The notes: generated by a model from the sequence alone, not told the origin. Shown: positions 16,616-27,764, counted from the first letter of the stretch. The stretch: DNA of 64,000 nucleotides from Clostridiaceae bacterium 14S0207 (GCA_003288255.1 CP026600.1:372001-436000), one strand, 5' to 3'. Made by a program: numbers and translations.

Positions 16616-17302
16616 ATGATAGAGTTTAAAAATGTATCGAAAATTTATGACAATAATGTAACAGCTTTATCTAATATAAATTTAAGAATTGAAAAGGGTG
16701 AATTCGTATTCTTAGTAGGGCCTAGTGGAGCAGGAAAGTCTACATTTATAAAACTGTTACTAAAAGAAATAAAACCTACATCAGGTAGATTAATTGTTGC
16801 AAATGAAGATGTAACTCAAATTCCACGTAATAAGATACCTTATTACAGAAGAAAAATAGGCGTAGTTTTCCAAGATTTTAGGTTAATTCCAACATTAAAT
16901 GTATATGAAAATGTTGCATTTGCTATGAGGGTTACAGGATGTTCTTCAAAAGAAATAAAAAGAAAAGTACCAGTTGTACTTTCGATGGTAGGATTATCTA
17001 AGAAGTATAAAGCCTTACCAGGAGAATTATCTGGAGGAGAACAACAAAGAGTATCTATTGCTAGAGCTATAGTTAATAATCCTAGTTTATTAATAGCAGA
17101 TGAGCCAACTGGTAACCTGGATCCAGAAACTGCTTTAGAGATTATGGAGATTTTAAATGATATTAATAAAGCTGGAACTACTATTCTTATGGTAACTCAT
17201 GCTAAAGATATAGTTAACCAAATGAAAAAAAGGGTTATAGTTATAGAAAAAGGTGTTCTGGCAAGAGATGAAGAGAAAGGTAGATATAACTATGAGGACT
17301 AG
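16616..17302 (+). CDS. ftsE: Cell-division ABC transporter ATPase FtsE
   Basis: FtsE is the ATPase of the FtsEX complex, which uses ATP-driven shape change to activate peptidoglycan hydrolases at the membrane. The 228-residue product shows Walker A GPSGAGKST, Q-loop VFQDFRLIPTLNVYENV, signature LSGGEQQRVSIARAI, Walker B LLIADEPTGNLD and the H-loop VTHA. An upstream in-frame extension to 16547 is low-complexity (FFITKYYYYYKK) and lacks a ribosome site; GAGGAGA lies 6 bases before ATG 16616. Its end overlaps ftsX by 11 bases, as usual. Confidence 0.96.
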   Translation: MIEFKNVSKIYDNNVTALSNINLRIEKGEFVFLVGPSGAGKSTFIKLLLKEIKPTSGRLIVANEDVTQIPRNKIPYYRRKIGVVFQDFRLIPTLNVYENVAFAMRVTGCSSKEIKRKVPVVLSMVGLSKKYKALPGELSGGEQQRVSIARAIVNNPSLLIADEPTGNLDPETALEIMEILNDINKAGTTILMVTHAKDIVNQMKKRVIVIEKGVLARDEEKGRYNYED

Positions 17303-18182
17303 TACAATAAAATATTTTGTTGCTGAATCATTAAAAAGTTTAAAAAGAAATAGAACGTTAAGTATAGCTTCTATTGCAACAGTAATGGCTACATTGTTTA
17401 TTTTCGGAGTATTCTTATTGTCTGCCATAAGTGTAGATACTCTAGTGGATCAATTAGGATCTAATTTACAAGCTGATATATATTTAAAAGATGAAATAAC
17501 TCAACCTCAATTAGAGGCTATTAAGGTTAAACTTAGTTCTGTTCAAGGAATTAAAAATATAGAATTTGAAGATAAAGCGGCGGCCCTAGAAAATGCTAAA
17601 AAGAGGTTTGGTGGTGAAGGGGAAGAAATGGTAAGAGGATTAGAAGAAAGTAATCCATTCCCAATGGCATTTGTCGTTACCGTTGATAAACCAGAATATA
17701 TTACCCAAGTAGTTGATAAAGTTAAAGGTATGGAAGGTATACAAGAGATAAGAGATGTAAGAGATATTGCTAGTAAAATTCAACGATATACTGATGCCTT
17801 AAGATTAGTTGGTATGGTTATGTTTATAATCCTAGTTATAGTTTCTATATTCTTAATAGGAAATACAATTAAATTAGCTGTTTTTTCAAGAAGAAGAGAA
17901 ATAGGGATAATGAAATTTGTAGGGGCTACAGACTGGTTTATTAGATGGCCATTTATATTAGAAGGTATGTTCATAGGGTTTATAGGAAGTGTATTTGCAT
18001 CAGGAATTTTATATTATGTATATAAAATTTTCGTGTATTCAAGGCTTATGAACAATATGTTTGTTAAATTAATAAGTCCAACATATATCCTAGTAGGAAT
18101 GACATGGAAATTTATAATTGCTGGAGCTATAATTGGAGCTATAGGAAGTATAATTTCAGTAAGAAAATATTTAAAAGTTTAA
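17292..18182 (+). CDS. ftsX: Cell-division protein FtsX
   Basis: FtsX is the membrane partner of FtsE. The 296-residue product has four membrane spans: about 22-48, then after a 115-residue extracellular domain three spans near the C-terminus (about 167-190, 215-240, 262-285). The SRRREIGIMKFVGATDWFIRWPF segment before the third span is the MacB/FtsX signature coupling to the ATPase. The extracellular loop (QLGSNLQADIYLKDEITQPQ...) would bind a peptidoglycan hydrolase or activator. A longer frame starts inside ftsE at 17253, but MRTSTIKYFV at ATG 17292 matches the family start. A terminator follows. Confidence 0.95.
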   Translation: MRTSTIKYFVAESLKSLKRNRTLSIASIATVMATLFIFGVFLLSAISVDTLVDQLGSNLQADIYLKDEITQPQLEAIKVKLSSVQGIKNIEFEDKAAALENAKKRFGGEGEEMVRGLEESNPFPMAFVVTVDKPEYITQVVDKVKGMEGIQEIRDVRDIASKIQRYTDALRLVGMVMFIILVIVSIFLIGNTIKLAVFSRRREIGIMKFVGATDWFIRWPFILEGMFIGFIGSVFASGILYYVYKIFVYSRLMNNMFVKLISPTYILVGMTWKFIIAGAIIGAIGSIISVRKYLKV

Positions 18183-18257
18183 AATAACTGTTAAGTATTT
18201 TAAAATAGGTGATTAAACTTTAAGGATTTTAGTAATAATAAATACTAAGAGATAAAT

Positions 18258-18288
18258 CAGATGGGGTTATATTCTCCATCTGTTTTTT
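18258..18288 (+). terminator. Terminator after ftsX
   Basis: CAGATGG / CCATCTG stem with an 11-base loop followed by TTTTTT, 75 bases after ftsX and 42 bases before the protease gene. Confidence 0.85.
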
Positions 18289-18330
18289 AAAGGGTTAATT
18301 TTATTTGTGTTTAGGAAAAGAGGGAAAAAA

Positions 18331-19686
18331 ATGAGTAATGAAGAAATTAATAACAATGAAAAAAATATGGATGATAATGAAAAAAATAAATTTACTGAAC
18401 AGTCAAATAATAAAAATATAGAACCAGAAGTAGAACAAAATAAAGATATTAAAGTATCACAAGAAAATGTGGATAAAAGACCTAAAAGAAGTAAAAAAGG
18501 TGTAGCTTTAATTATTGCATTACTGGTAGCTACTAATGCTGCCACTGCTTACATAGCTCCAAGGATTTATTCAAATTTAGTTATCAAGGTACCTTTTAGC
18601 GATGTAGAATATTTTAAGAAACTTTTTGCTGTAAAAGGTAATATAGACAGGTACTATTTGAATGGATATAAAAAAGATAAGTTGTTAGATGGTGCTATAA
18701 AAGGAATGACTTTAGCTATTGGAGATCCATATACAACTTATTTTGATAAGAAGGAATATGAAAAATGGAATGATGAAACAGGAGGAAAATATGTAGGTGT
18801 CGGTATTCAAATAGGTGTTACAATGGATAATAAAGTAGTCATAATATCACCCTTTGAAAAATCACCTGCAGATAAAGCAGGGATATTACCAGGAGATGTT
18901 TTACTTAAGGTAAATGATTTAAATGTTACACCTGGAACTTTAAATAAGGCCATTGAAAAAATGAAGTGTAAAGAGGGAGAAAAGGTTCACCTAACTTTAG
19001 AAAGAAAAGATAAAGGGGAATTTGATGTAGAATTAGTTACTGCAGAAATTAAAATGATTACTGTAAAAAGTGAAGTTATAGATAAGAATATAGGATATAT
19101 GAGAATGTCTATGTTTGATGAAAATACTGCAGATAGTTTCATAGCAGAACTTAAAAAACTGAAAGATAAAAATATTAAAGGATTAATTTTAGATTTAAGA
19201 GGTAATCCTGGAGGAAGTGTAACCCAATGCATAAAAATAACATCTAATTTTATCCCAAAGGGAGAAACTATAGTTTATACAGAAGATAAAAACAAAAATA
19301 AAGAAGAATATAAGTCTATGGGTGGATTAGCACAAGATTTACCATTGGTGATTTTAGTAGATGAAGGTACAGCAAGTGCATCAGAAATTTTATCAGCGGC
19401 GGTTAGAGACCATAAAAAAGGAACATTAATAGGAACTAAGACTTTTGGAAAAGGAAAAGTTCAAACCATTTTAGATAGAGGAATTTTTGGATTAGGGGAC
19501 GGAACAGCTTTAAAAGTTACAATATCTTATTATTTTACACCTAAGGGAGAAAATATAGATAAAAAGGGTATACAACCAGATGTTAAAGTAGAATATCCAG
19601 AGGAATTAAAACAAAAACCTTATAATAGAAATACGGATCCTCAATTTAAAAAGGCTTTAGAAGTAATTAAGGGAAAAATTAAATAA
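18331..19686 (+). CDS. ctpB: C-terminal processing protease, S41 family with PDZ domain
   Basis: The 451-residue product has a long charged, Asn/Glu-rich cytoplasmic N-terminus (1-55), one membrane anchor (about 57-78) and an extracytoplasmic S41 protease. The PDZ domain (about 150-235) includes GVGIQIGVTM and KAGILPGDVLL. The catalytic Ser lies in DEGTASASEIL and the Lys in FGKGKVQ, the Ser-Lys pair of CtpA/CtpB proteases. In B. subtilis CtpB, encoded next to ftsEX and minJ, cleaves SpoIVFA during sporulation; the same gene order here supports a CtpB-type role. An AAGAGGG site 6 bases before ATG 18331 decides the start over GTG 18307. Confidence 0.9.
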   Translation: MSNEEINNNEKNMDDNEKNKFTEQSNNKNIEPEVEQNKDIKVSQENVDKRPKRSKKGVALIIALLVATNAATAYIAPRIYSNLVIKVPFSDVEYFKKLFAVKGNIDRYYLNGYKKDKLLDGAIKGMTLAIGDPYTTYFDKKEYEKWNDETGGKYVGVGIQIGVTMDNKVVIISPFEKSPADKAGILPGDVLLKVNDLNVTPGTLNKAIEKMKCKEGEKVHLTLERKDKGEFDVELVTAEIKMITVKSEVIDKNIGYMRMSMFDENTADSFIAELKKLKDKNIKGLILDLRGNPGGSVTQCIKITSNFIPKGETIVYTEDKNKNKEEYKSMGGLAQDLPLVILVDEGTASASEILSAAVRDHKKGTLIGTKTFGKGKVQTILDRGIFGLGDGTALKVTISYYFTPKGENIDKKGIQPDVKVEYPEELKQKPYNRNTDPQFKKALEVIKGKIK

Positions 19687-19702
19687 AAATTTTATAATAT
19701 GA

Positions 19703-19740
19703 TTAAGTATCTGCTATTTATTGCAGATACTTAATTGTTG
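19703..19740 (+). terminator. Terminator after the S41 protease gene
   Basis: A perfect 12-base stem, TTAAGTATCTGC / GCAGATACTTAA, followed by TTGTTGTT. Confidence 0.75.
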
Positions 19741-19774
19741 TTAAAGTTTAAGTATTTTAAAGGGAGAAATTTAA

Positions 19775-21085
19775 ATGAAAATAGGTTTTTATGCTTTTCA
19801 AGGTATAGCACATGCTATAACAGATCCATATTTTTTGATATTACTTTTTCTTATAGGATTAAATTTTTATAGAAAAAATAGAAAAACTGTATTTATGCAG
19901 AAAATGATTATAGGAGAAAGTATAAATTCATCTCTAGAACTTACATTTTCACAAATCGTAATAGGACTTTTAGGAGGTATAATAGGGAGTTTTATATTAA
20001 GCTATTTAGGAATTGCATTTCCAGATACATCAGTTATATATATGTTATTTTTATTTTCTATAGTATTGATGTTTATAAAGCCTAAGTTAATTTGTTTTTC
20101 TTATTCAGGTGCTATTTTAGCAATTTTAGTTTTAATATTAAATTTTCTAAAAAATAATTTAAACCTTACTAGTCTAAGTGGAGTAACAATTCCAACTTTA
20201 AATATAGTATCATTAATAACCTTAATAGGTGTCATGCATATAGTTGAAGGATTATTAGTTATGATAGATGGTAGTAGAGGAGCTGTCCCAGTCTTTACAA
20301 ATCAACAAAATAAAATAATGGGTGGCTTTGCTTTAAGTAGATATTGGTCGGTTCCAATAGCGCTTATGCTTATTTTTTCTAAAAGTGTAATTACTGGAGG
20401 TGAAAGTGTAGCAGAACCTTCTTGGTGGCCATTAATAAATGCCGGACTTACCCCAGAAATACTTAAGGCATCTATTTTAATTTTTATGCCTTTTTATGCT
20501 GTAGTTGGCTATAATAATATAACTTTTACTAAGAGTAAAAAAGGAAAAAGTTTATTATCGGGATGTTTAATATTAATTTATGGAGTAATCATTTGCTTTA
20601 TAGCACAACTAGCTCATTTACAATATATCTTTAAAATTATAGCAATATTACTTACACCAATATTACATGAAGGAATGTTATATTTAGATACGTATATAGA
20701 ATTGAAATCAAAGCCTAAATATATAAGTTCAGAAGAAGGATTAATGGTTTTAGAGGTTGCACCTAATTCTCCAGCAAAAGAAATGGGAATTGAAAGTGGA
20801 GATCTTTTAGTTTCAGTAAATAATACAATTATAAATAGCGAAAAAGAAATATTTGAACATTTAAGAGAGTTACAAAATTTCCTTTGGTTAAAGGTAAAAA
20901 AGCACACAGGAGAAATTAAGGAAGTATCTTATAATAGATTAAATAATACCAAAAAGTTAGGAATAGTTTTTGTTCCTAAAAATCTAACAAATGATCATGA
21001 GGTAATAAAAATTAATTCTAGTGGACAGAGTTTTCAAGATGTATTAGAAAAAATAAAAAATAAAGATAGTGAAGAGGATAAGTAA
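19775..21085 (+). CDS. Multi-spanning PDZ-domain membrane protein, MinJ-like
   Basis: The 436-residue product has about eight to nine hydrophobic segments in residues 10-315 and a soluble C-terminal PDZ domain (about 330-400, EEGLMVLEVAPNSPAKEMGI, then SGDLLVSVNN). This layout and the position between a CtpB-type protease and uvrBA match B. subtilis MinJ, which bridges DivIVA and MinD to place the division septum. Sequence identity to MinJ is not testable here, so the call rests on architecture and gene order. A ribosome site (AAAGGGAG) is 9 bases before ATG. It ends 30 bases before uvrB. Confidence 0.75.
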   Translation: MKIGFYAFQGIAHAITDPYFLILLFLIGLNFYRKNRKTVFMQKMIIGESINSSLELTFSQIVIGLLGGIIGSFILSYLGIAFPDTSVIYMLFLFSIVLMFIKPKLICFSYSGAILAILVLILNFLKNNLNLTSLSGVTIPTLNIVSLITLIGVMHIVEGLLVMIDGSRGAVPVFTNQQNKIMGGFALSRYWSVPIALMLIFSKSVITGGESVAEPSWWPLINAGLTPEILKASILIFMPFYAVVGYNNITFTKSKKGKSLLSGCLILIYGVIICFIAQLAHLQYIFKIIAILLTPILHEGMLYLDTYIELKSKPKYISSEEGLMVLEVAPNSPAKEMGIESGDLLVSVNNTIINSEKEIFEHLRELQNFLWLKVKKHTGEIKEVSYNRLNNTKKLGIVFVPKNLTNDHEVIKINSSGQSFQDVLEKIKNKDSEEDK

Positions 21086-21115
21086 TTAACTGTTGTTTTT
21101 AGAGGATGTGATAAT

Positions 21116-23089
21116 ATGTTTAAAATTCATTCTAAGTTTAAACCTACAGGAGATCAACCACAAGCGATAGAGTCTATTGCAAAAGAAATTATAGGTAATA
21201 AATCTTTTCAAACTTTGCTTGGAGTTACCGGGTCAGGAAAAACATTTACTATGGCAAATATTATTGAAAAGGTTCAAAAACCCACATTAATATTAGCACA
21301 TAATAAAACTTTAGCGGCTCAGCTTTGCTCTGAGTTTAGAGAATTTTTTCCGGAAAATGCTGTAGAATATTTTGTTTCTTATTATGATTATTATCAGCCA
21401 GAGGCTTACGTTCCTCAAACAGATACGTTTATAGAAAAGGATACTTCTATAAATGATGAAATTGATAAGCTAAGACATTCTGCTACATCATCTCTTTTAG
21501 AGAGAAAAGATGTTATTGTTGTTGCATCTGTATCATGTATTTATGGACTTGGTAATCCGGAAGAATATAAAAAGTTAACGGTATCTTTAAGAGAAGGTAT
21601 GGAAATTGAAAGAAATGAAGTAATGAAAAAGTTAGTTAGTATTCAATATGAAAGAAATGATGTTAACTTTGTTAGAGGAACTTTTAGAGTAAGAGGAGAT
21701 GTATTAGATATATTTCCTGCATCATCTACTAATACCGGCATAAGATTAGAATTTTTTGGAGATGAGATTGATAGAATTTGTGAGTTTGATGTTTTAACAG
21801 GAAAGATTACGGGTAAGAGAAAACATGTATCTATCTTTCCGGCATCTCACTTTGCAACCTCAGAAAATAGATTATCAAATGCAATAAAAGTTATAGATAA
21901 AGAGTTAGAAGAAAGATTAAAAGAATTAAAAAAAGAGGATAAGTTATTAGAGGCTCAAAGATTAAAACAAAGAACGAATTTTGATATAGAAATGATTATG
22001 GAAATGGGATATTGTAGTGGAATAGAAAATTATTCCAGAGTGTTAGATGGCAGGGCACCAGGCACTCCACCAAATACATTATTAGATTATTTTCCTAAAG
22101 ATTTTTTGCTTTTTATAGATGAAAGTCATGTTACTATACCTCAATTAAGAGCAATGTATGGGGGCGATTATTCCAGAAAGAAGAATCTTGTGGAATATGG
22201 ATTTAGACTTCCTTGTGCTTATGATAATAGACCTTTAAAGTTTGAGGAATTTGAAAAAAAGTTAAATCAAACTGTGTTTGTAAGTGCAACACCTTCTGAT
22301 TATGAAAAACAACATAGTGAAAATATTGCAGAACAAATAATAAGACCAACAGGACTTTTGGATCCTGAAATTATAGTAAGACCAACTAAAGGTCAGATGG
22401 ATGACTTATATGAAAGAATACAGGATAATATAAAAGATAATCACAGAATCTTAATTACTACATTAACGAAAAAAATGTCAGAAGATCTAACTAAGTACTT
22501 AAAGGAGCTTGGAATTAAGACTACATATTTACATTCAGAAGTAAAAACAATAGATAGAATGAAAATTATTCAAGAACTTAGGTTAGGAAAGGTAGATGTA
22601 TTGGTTGGTATAAACTTATTAAGAGAGGGACTAGATATACCAGAGGTAGCCTTAGTAGCTATTCTAGATGCAGACAAAGAAGGGTTTTTAAGATCTGAAA
22701 CTTCATTAATACAAACCATAGGAAGGGCGGCTAGAAATTCTGAAAGTAAGGTTATTATGTATGCTGATAAAATTACTAAAGCAATGAATTCTGCTATTAC
22801 AGAAACTGAAAGAAGAAGAAAAATTCAAATGGAATATAATGAGGAACATGGAATAGTTCCAACCACAATATACAAAGATATTAGAGATGTTATAGAGGCT
22901 ACAGAAGTGGCTGAGGAAATAGAGGAATATGACATTTCGCGCATAGATATGGAAGGAAATGAAGACGATATATTTAAGTTAATAGGAGCTTATGAAAAAG
23001 AAATGAAACAAGCAGCAAAAGATTTACAATTTGAGAGGGCTGCAGAACTGAGAGATATAATTTCTACATTAAGGAAAAAAATAAAATAA
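21116..23089 (+). CDS. uvrB: Excinuclease ABC subunit B
   Basis: UvrB receives damaged DNA from UvrA and presents it to UvrC for incision. The 657-residue product has Walker A GVTGSGKT, the beta-hairpin [20 protein letters not shown] that clamps DNA, the FIDESH motif II, the helicase motifs [28 protein letters not shown] and QTIGRAARN, and the C-terminal UVR motif ([10 protein letters not shown]) that binds UvrC. Length is normal. The gap to uvrA is 23 bases with AAAGGAGGG between, so the two are one transcript. Confidence 0.98.
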   Translation: MFKIHSKFKPTGDQPQAIESIAKEIIGNKSFQTLLGVTGSGKTFTMANIIEKVQKPTLILAHNKTLAAQLCSEFREFFPENAVEYFVSYYDYYQPEAYVPQTDTFIEKDTSINDEIDKLRHSATSSLLERKDVIVVASVSCIYGLGNPEEYKKLTVSLREGMEIERNEVMKKLVSIQYERNDVNFVRGTFRVRGDVLDIFPASSTNTGIRLEFFGDEIDRICEFDVLTGKITGKRKHVSIFPASHFATSENRLSNAIKVIDKELEERLKELKKEDKLLEAQRLKQRTNFDIEMIMEMGYCSGIENYSRVLDGRAPGTPPNTLLDYFPKDFLLFIDESHVTIPQLRAMYGGDYSRKKNLVEYGFRLPCAYDNRPLKFEEFEKKLNQTVFVSATPSDYEKQHSENIAEQIIRPTGLLDPEIIVRPTKGQMDDLYERIQDNIKDNHRILITTLTKKMSEDLTKYLKELGIKTTYLHSEVKTIDRMKIIQELRLGKVDVLVGINLLREGLDIPEVALVAILDADKEGFLRSETSLIQTIGRAARNSESKVIMYADKITKAMNSAITETERRRKIQMEYNEEHGIVPTTIYKDIRDVIEATEVAEEIEEYDISRIDMEGNEDDIFKLIGAYEKEMKQAAKDLQFERAAELRDIISTLRKKIK

Positions 23090-23112
23090 TTATAGGTAAC
23101 AAAGGAGGGATT

Positions 23113-25947
23113 ATGGTGAAAGATAAAATTATTATAAAAGGTGCTAAGGTACATAATTTAAAAAATGTAGATTTAGAAATTCCTAGAGATAAATTAGTTC
23201 TTTTTACTGGATTATCAGGATCAGGAAAGTCCTCATTAGCCTTCGATACTATTTATGCAGAGGGACAAAGAAGATATGTTGAATCATTATCAGCATATGC
23301 AAGACAATTTTTAGGTCAAATGAATAAACCAGAAGTTGACTATATAGAAGGACTATCCCCTGCTATTTCTATAGATCAAAAAACTACAAGTAGAAATCCA
23401 CGTTCTACAGTAGGAACAGTTACTGAAATATATGATTATTTAAGGTTATTATATGCAAGGGTTGGAAAAGCACATTGCCCAAAGTGTGGAAAGGAAATTT
23501 CTAAGCAAAGTATAGATACTATGGTGGATAAAGTACTGAATTTATCACAAGGTACGAAACTTCAAATTTTAGCTCCTGTTATACGAGGTAGAAAAGGTGA
23601 ACATAAAAAAGTTATTGAGAATATAAAAAAGAATGGATATGTAAGGGCTAGAATTGATGGAGAAGTATATGATGTTACAGAAACAGAAGAATTTAACCTT
23701 GAGAAGAATAAAAAACATAATATTGAAATAGTAATAGATAGAATAAAAATTAAAGAAGGTGTAGAGGGAAGGATTACAGATTCTCTTGAAACGGCCTTAA
23801 AATTAAGTGAAGGTCTTGCTATTATAAATATCATAGATGAAGAAGATATTTTATTTAGTGAAAATTTTTCTTGTGCCGAATGTGGGGTTAGTATAGGAGA
23901 AATAGCACCAAGGTTATTTTCATTTAATTCACCTTTTGGAAAATGTGATAAATGTGATGGACTAGGTACTTTAATGGAAATAGATGAGGAGTTAATTTTA
24001 CCGGATAGAAGTAAAAGTATAATGGATGGAGCAATAGCTACTTTTGGAGAAGGAAGTTTAAAAGAGGATTCATGGAGATTGGCTGTTTTAAAGGCTCTTT
24101 CAGAAAGGTATAAGTTTTCATTAGAAACTCCTATACAAGATTTACCAGATAATATCATTCATATTCTTTTATATGGTATGGATGAAAGTGAAGGTAGGTT
24201 AAAAGTAGAGTATGTAAAAGAATTCAGAACAGCAATTTATAACCATAAATATGAGGGAATAATAAATGGACTAAAAAGAAGATATTTGGAAACTAATTCT
24301 GATTACATAAAAAAAGAGATAGAAGGATTTATGAAAGATGCTTTTTGTCCTAAATGTAAAGGAGCTAGGCTAAATAAAGAAGCTCTTTCTATTACTGTTG
24401 AAGAAAAAAATATAAATGAATTTTGTATAATGTCTATAAGAGAAGAATTAAATTTTTTAAATAGTTTAGAGTTAAGTGAAAAAGATACTATAATTGCTAG
24501 CCAAATCCTTAAAGAAATTAAAAGTAGACTAGAGTTCTTAATTAATGTAGGATTAGATTATTTAGACCTAGCAAGATCTGCAGGAACATTATCAGGTGGA
24601 GAAGCTCAAAGAATAAGATTAGCAACTCAAATAGGTTCAAGTTTAGTTGGAGTTTTATATATATTAGATGAACCAAGTATAGGTTTACATCAAAGGGATA
24701 ATGATAGACTAATTGAGACTTTAAAACATTTACGTGATTTAGGAAATACATTAATTGTTGTAGAACATGATGAAGATACAATTAAAGAGTCAGATTTTAT
24801 AGTTGATATAGGACCAAAAGCAGGAGAGCATGGTGGAAAAGTAGTTGCAACTGGTAGTTTGGATGATATTAAGAACTGTAAAGAATCAATTACAGGACAA
24901 TATTTAAGAGGAGAAAAATTTATCCCAGTACCTAAAGAACGTCGAAAAGTAAGTGATAAAAAGATTAAAATTATTGGAGCTAAAGAAAATAATTTAAAAA
25001 ATATTGATGTAGATATACCACTAGGTGTATTTACTTGTGTAACAGGTGTTTCAGGCTCTGGTAAAAGTACGTTGGTAAATGAAATACTTTACAAAGGACT
25101 TGTTAAAAAGATAGGAAGTTCTAAAAAGATACCAGGAGTTCATAGAGAAATTATAGGTTATGAAAATATAGATAAAATAATAAATATAGATCAAAGTCCT
25201 ATAGGTAGAACTCCAAGATCAAATCCATCAACATATACAGGAGTATTTGATGTTATAAGAGAATTATTTGCAACAACCGCTGAAGCTAAAATGAGAGGAT
25301 ATAAACCAGGAAGATTTAGTTTTAATGTAAAAGGTGGTAGATGTGAGGCTTGCAGTGGAGATGGAATAATAAAAATTGAAATGCAATTTTTATCTGATGT
25401 ATATGTTCCCTGTGAGGTATGTAAAGGAAAAAGATATAATAGGGAAACCCTAGAAGTTAAGTATAAGGGGAAAAATATAGATGAAGTTTTAAATATGACA
25501 GTAGAAGAAGCTTTAGAGTTTTTTGAAAATATACCAAGGATTAAAAATAAACTTGAAACTTTAAATGATGTAGGATTGGGATATATAAGACTAGGCCAAC
25601 CTTCAACTCAATTATCTGGAGGAGAAGCACAAAGAATTAAGTTAGCGTATGAATTATCAAAAAGAAGTACGGGTAAGACATTATATATTCTTGATGAACC
25701 GACAACAGGTTTACATATAGATGATGTAAGTAGGTTAGTTCAGATTTTACAGAGATTAGTTGATAATGGAAACTCTATTGTAGTAATAGAACATAATTTA
25801 GATGTGATAAAATCAGCTGACTATCTTATTGATCTAGGTCCAGAAGGTGGAGAAAAGGGGGGCACTATTTTATGTTCGGGTACACCGGAAATTATAGCTA
25901 GTAACAAAAATTCTTATACAGGACAATACTTAAAAAAGATGTTATAA
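23113..25947 (+). CDS. uvrA: Excinuclease ABC subunit A
   Basis: UvrA is the damage-sensing ABC-type ATPase of nucleotide-excision repair. The 944-residue product has two nucleotide-binding sites, with Walker [11 protein letters not shown] and [10 protein letters not shown] and signatures [12 protein letters not shown] and [12 protein letters not shown]. The first zinc module uses CPKCG (about residue 123) and the CAECG / CDKCD pairs, and the second the CEACSGDG ... CEVCKG pair. Walker B segments are [10 protein letters not shown] and [10 protein letters not shown]. The length is standard. AAAGGAGGG precedes ATG by 3 bases and GTG 23116 by 6 bases; either codon could be used. Confidence 0.98.
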   Translation: MVKDKIIIKGAKVHNLKNVDLEIPRDKLVLFTGLSGSGKSSLAFDTIYAEGQRRYVESLSAYARQFLGQMNKPEVDYIEGLSPAISIDQKTTSRNPRSTVGTVTEIYDYLRLLYARVGKAHCPKCGKEISKQSIDTMVDKVLNLSQGTKLQILAPVIRGRKGEHKKVIENIKKNGYVRARIDGEVYDVTETEEFNLEKNKKHNIEIVIDRIKIKEGVEGRITDSLETALKLSEGLAIINIIDEEDILFSENFSCAECGVSIGEIAPRLFSFNSPFGKCDKCDGLGTLMEIDEELILPDRSKSIMDGAIATFGEGSLKEDSWRLAVLKALSERYKFSLETPIQDLPDNIIHILLYGMDESEGRLKVEYVKEFRTAIYNHKYEGIINGLKRRYLETNSDYIKKEIEGFMKDAFCPKCKGARLNKEALSITVEEKNINEFCIMSIREELNFLNSLELSEKDTIIASQILKEIKSRLEFLINVGLDYLDLARSAGTLSGGEAQRIRLATQIGSSLVGVLYILDEPSIGLHQRDNDRLIETLKHLRDLGNTLIVVEHDEDTIKESDFIVDIGPKAGEHGGKVVATGSLDDIKNCKESITGQYLRGEKFIPVPKERRKVSDKKIKIIGAKENNLKNIDVDIPLGVFTCVTGVSGSGKSTLVNEILYKGLVKKIGSSKKIPGVHREIIGYENIDKIINIDQSPIGRTPRSNPSTYTGVFDVIRELFATTAEAKMRGYKPGRFSFNVKGGRCEACSGDGIIKIEMQFLSDVYVPCEVCKGKRYNRETLEVKYKGKNIDEVLNMTVEEALEFFENIPRIKNKLETLNDVGLGYIRLGQPSTQLSGGEAQRIKLAYELSKRSTGKTLYILDEPTTGLHIDDVSRLVQILQRLVDNGNSIVVIEHNLDVIKSADYLIDLGPEGGEKGGTILCSGTPEIIASNKNSYTGQYLKKML

Positions 25948-25960
25948 TAAAATGTAAAAA

Positions 25961-25995
25961 AATTAAGACTAGCATAGAAAAAGCTAGTCTTAATT
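25961..25995. terminator. Terminator after uvrBA
   Basis: A perfect 13-base stem, AATTAAGACTAGC / GCTAGTCTTAATT, with a 9-base loop; a short T-run on the plus strand and six A residues before it. Confidence 0.75.
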
Positions 25996-26046
25996 TGATA
26001 AATAGCATATAATAAGAAAAAAGAATTTTAAAAGGAGGGAGAACCT

Positions 26047-26484
26047 ATGAATCTTAGTGGACTTAGTGTGATTTTTAAGTTTGTGATTATTGCAATTATA
26101 TATATAATAATTTTCTTAGCTCTAATTATTATTTATAGAGATATAAAGAAACCTAAAAAAAGAACAAAACCAAAGTCTACATGTAATTTTGGGTTTGAAG
26201 TAATAGATGCTGGCGGAAATTTAAACTTAAGGCAAGGCTCAATAATACCTATCCAAGGTCAAATTACTATAGGTAGAAAACAGGATAATTTACTTGTTTT
26301 AAGTGATCAATATACATCTTCTTATCATGCAAAAGTAACTGTGAAAAATAATTGTTGTTTTATAGCTGATTTAAATAGTACTAATGGTACTTTTATAAAT
26401 GAAGCACGTATAAGTGGAGAAGAATTATTAAAGGCAGGAGATAAAGTAAAAATAGGAAGTGCTATTTTAAAAGTTATATCTTAG
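26047..26484 (+). CDS. Membrane-anchored FHA-domain protein
   Basis: The 145-residue product has one N-terminal membrane span (about 8-30), a basic cytoplasmic stretch (KKPKKRTKPK) and a forkhead-associated domain. The phosphothreonine-binding residues are visible: GR at 76-77, SSYH at 91-94 and NSTNGT at 110-115. FHA domains dock phosphothreonine peptides, usually marks from Ser/Thr kinases. It is followed at 17 bases by an FtsW/RodA gene and then a PBP gene, the same trio seen in actinobacteria and clostridia, where it ties kinase signalling to wall synthesis. No kinase gene lies in this window. Confidence 0.88.
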   Translation: MNLSGLSVIFKFVIIAIIYIIIFLALIIIYRDIKKPKKRTKPKSTCNFGFEVIDAGGNLNLRQGSIIPIQGQITIGRKQDNLLVLSDQYTSSYHAKVTVKNNCCFIADLNSTNGTFINEARISGEELLKAGDKVKIGSAILKVIS

Positions 26485-26501
26485 TTTATAGGAGGCAAAA
26501 A

Positions 26502-27764
26502 ATGAATAGCTATAAACAAGAAAAAAAATTATTAAGATTTACTTATTTGTTTATTTTAGCTTGTTTTTTTAATTTAGCGATTATTCAAAACAACTTTGAT
26601 AAAGGTGCAATAGGCATTGCTATTGTGCTTATGTTCTTATTAGGTTTTTCACATTTTATTGTTAGAAAATTTTTCCCTAACGGGGATAAATATTTACTTA
26701 TATTTGCTAACCTATTATCTGTTATAGGAATGGTTATGATCTATAGAATAAATAAGGTAGAAGCGATAAAACAAATTATGTGGTTTACTGTAGGAATAAG
26801 TGTATTTATTTTTATTGTAGTATTATTACCTGATTTGAAGAGATTTTCTAAATACAAGTATTTTTATCTTGTAATAACTATAATTTTAATGTCATTAGGA
26901 ACTTTCTTTGCAAAGAGGGAGATGGGATCTAAGAACTGGATAAAGATAGCTGGATTTTCGTTTCAACCTTCTGAGTTTGGGAAAATTACTTTAGTTGCAT
27001 ATTTAGCAGCGGCATTAAAGGATTACCAAGAAAAAATAAAGGAATATATGAGTAAACATAGAGGCAAAGGTACTAGAACAAGTAAAAAAAGTATATCTCT
27101 TTTAATAGAACCTGCCATTGTTGTGATGATAAGCTTAGGGTTTATGGTACTTCAAAAGGATTTAGGTTCTGCATTGATGTTTTTTGCCATAGCAGTAACA
27201 ATGTTATATATAGGAACATCAAAAGGTAAATATGTAGTATTGTGTATTGGGCTATTTATTGTGGGGGCAGTCATAAGTTATGCTCTCTTTGGACACGTAA
27301 GGGTTAGAATTCAAATATGGCAAGACCCATTTAAGTATGCAGCTAATGAAGGCTATCAATTAGTTCAATCCTTAATTGCTATAGTATCAGGAGGATTTTT
27401 TGGTACTGGATTAGGATTAGGACAACCAACTATAATTCCGGTAGTAACATCTGATTTTATTTTTGCAGCTATATGTGAAGAGATGGGAATAATAATGGGT
27501 ATAGGTATTGTTCTTATATACTTTTTATTATTTTATAGAAGTATGAGAGCTGCATTATATACAGAAGATGACTTTTCTAAATTATTAGCGGTGGGATATA
27601 GTACAATGATGGCAGCACAAGTTTTGGTTATTATTGGAGGAGTTATTGGAGCAATTCCATTAACTGGTATAACGTTACCTTTTGTAAGTTATGGAGGAAG
27701 TTCTATGATAATAACATTTTTTGCTTTAGGAATTCTTCAGAAAATTTCAGAAGAGGGTAGATAA
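26502..27764 (+). CDS. SEDS-family peptidoglycan glycosyltransferase (FtsW/RodA/SpoVE type)
   Basis: SEDS proteins polymerise lipid II into glycan strands together with a class B PBP. The 420-residue product has about ten membrane spans. It carries the family segments: KNWIKIAGFSFQPSEFGKI (about 144-162) with the conserved PSE motif, LQKDLGSALMFF with the catalytic Asp, GYQLVQSLIAIVSGGFFGTG, and the C-terminal PLTGITLPFVSYGGSSM. The sequence alone does not decide between FtsW, RodA and SpoVE. It lies between the FHA and PBP genes (gaps 17 and 3 bases), so it is probably the partner of that PBP. Confidence 0.93.
   Translation: MNSYKQEKKLLRFTYLFILACFFNLAIIQNNFDKGAIGIAIVLMFLLGFSHFIVRKFFPNGDKYLLIFANLLSVIGMVMIYRINKVEAIKQIMWFTVGISVFIFIVVLLPDLKRFSKYKYFYLVITIILMSLGTFFAKREMGSKNWIKIAGFSFQPSEFGKITLVAYLAAALKDYQEKIKEYMSKHRGKGTRTSKKSISLLIEPAIVVMISLGFMVLQKDLGSALMFFAIAVTMLYIGTSKGKYVVLCIGLFIVGAVISYALFGHVRVRIQIWQDPFKYAANEGYQLVQSLIAIVSGGFFGTGLGLGQPTIIPVVTSDFIFAAICEEMGIIMGIGIVLIYFLLFYRSMRAALYTEDDFSKLLAVGYSTMMAAQVLVIIGGVIGAIPLTGITLPFVSYGGSSMIITFFALGILQKISEEGR

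Noticed and set aside
23562-24158. 198-codon open frame on the minus strand inside uvrA
   Set aside because: It lies fully within a certain gene, is rich in Ser, Leu and Ile as expected of antisense frames in AT-rich DNA, and has no ribosome site.
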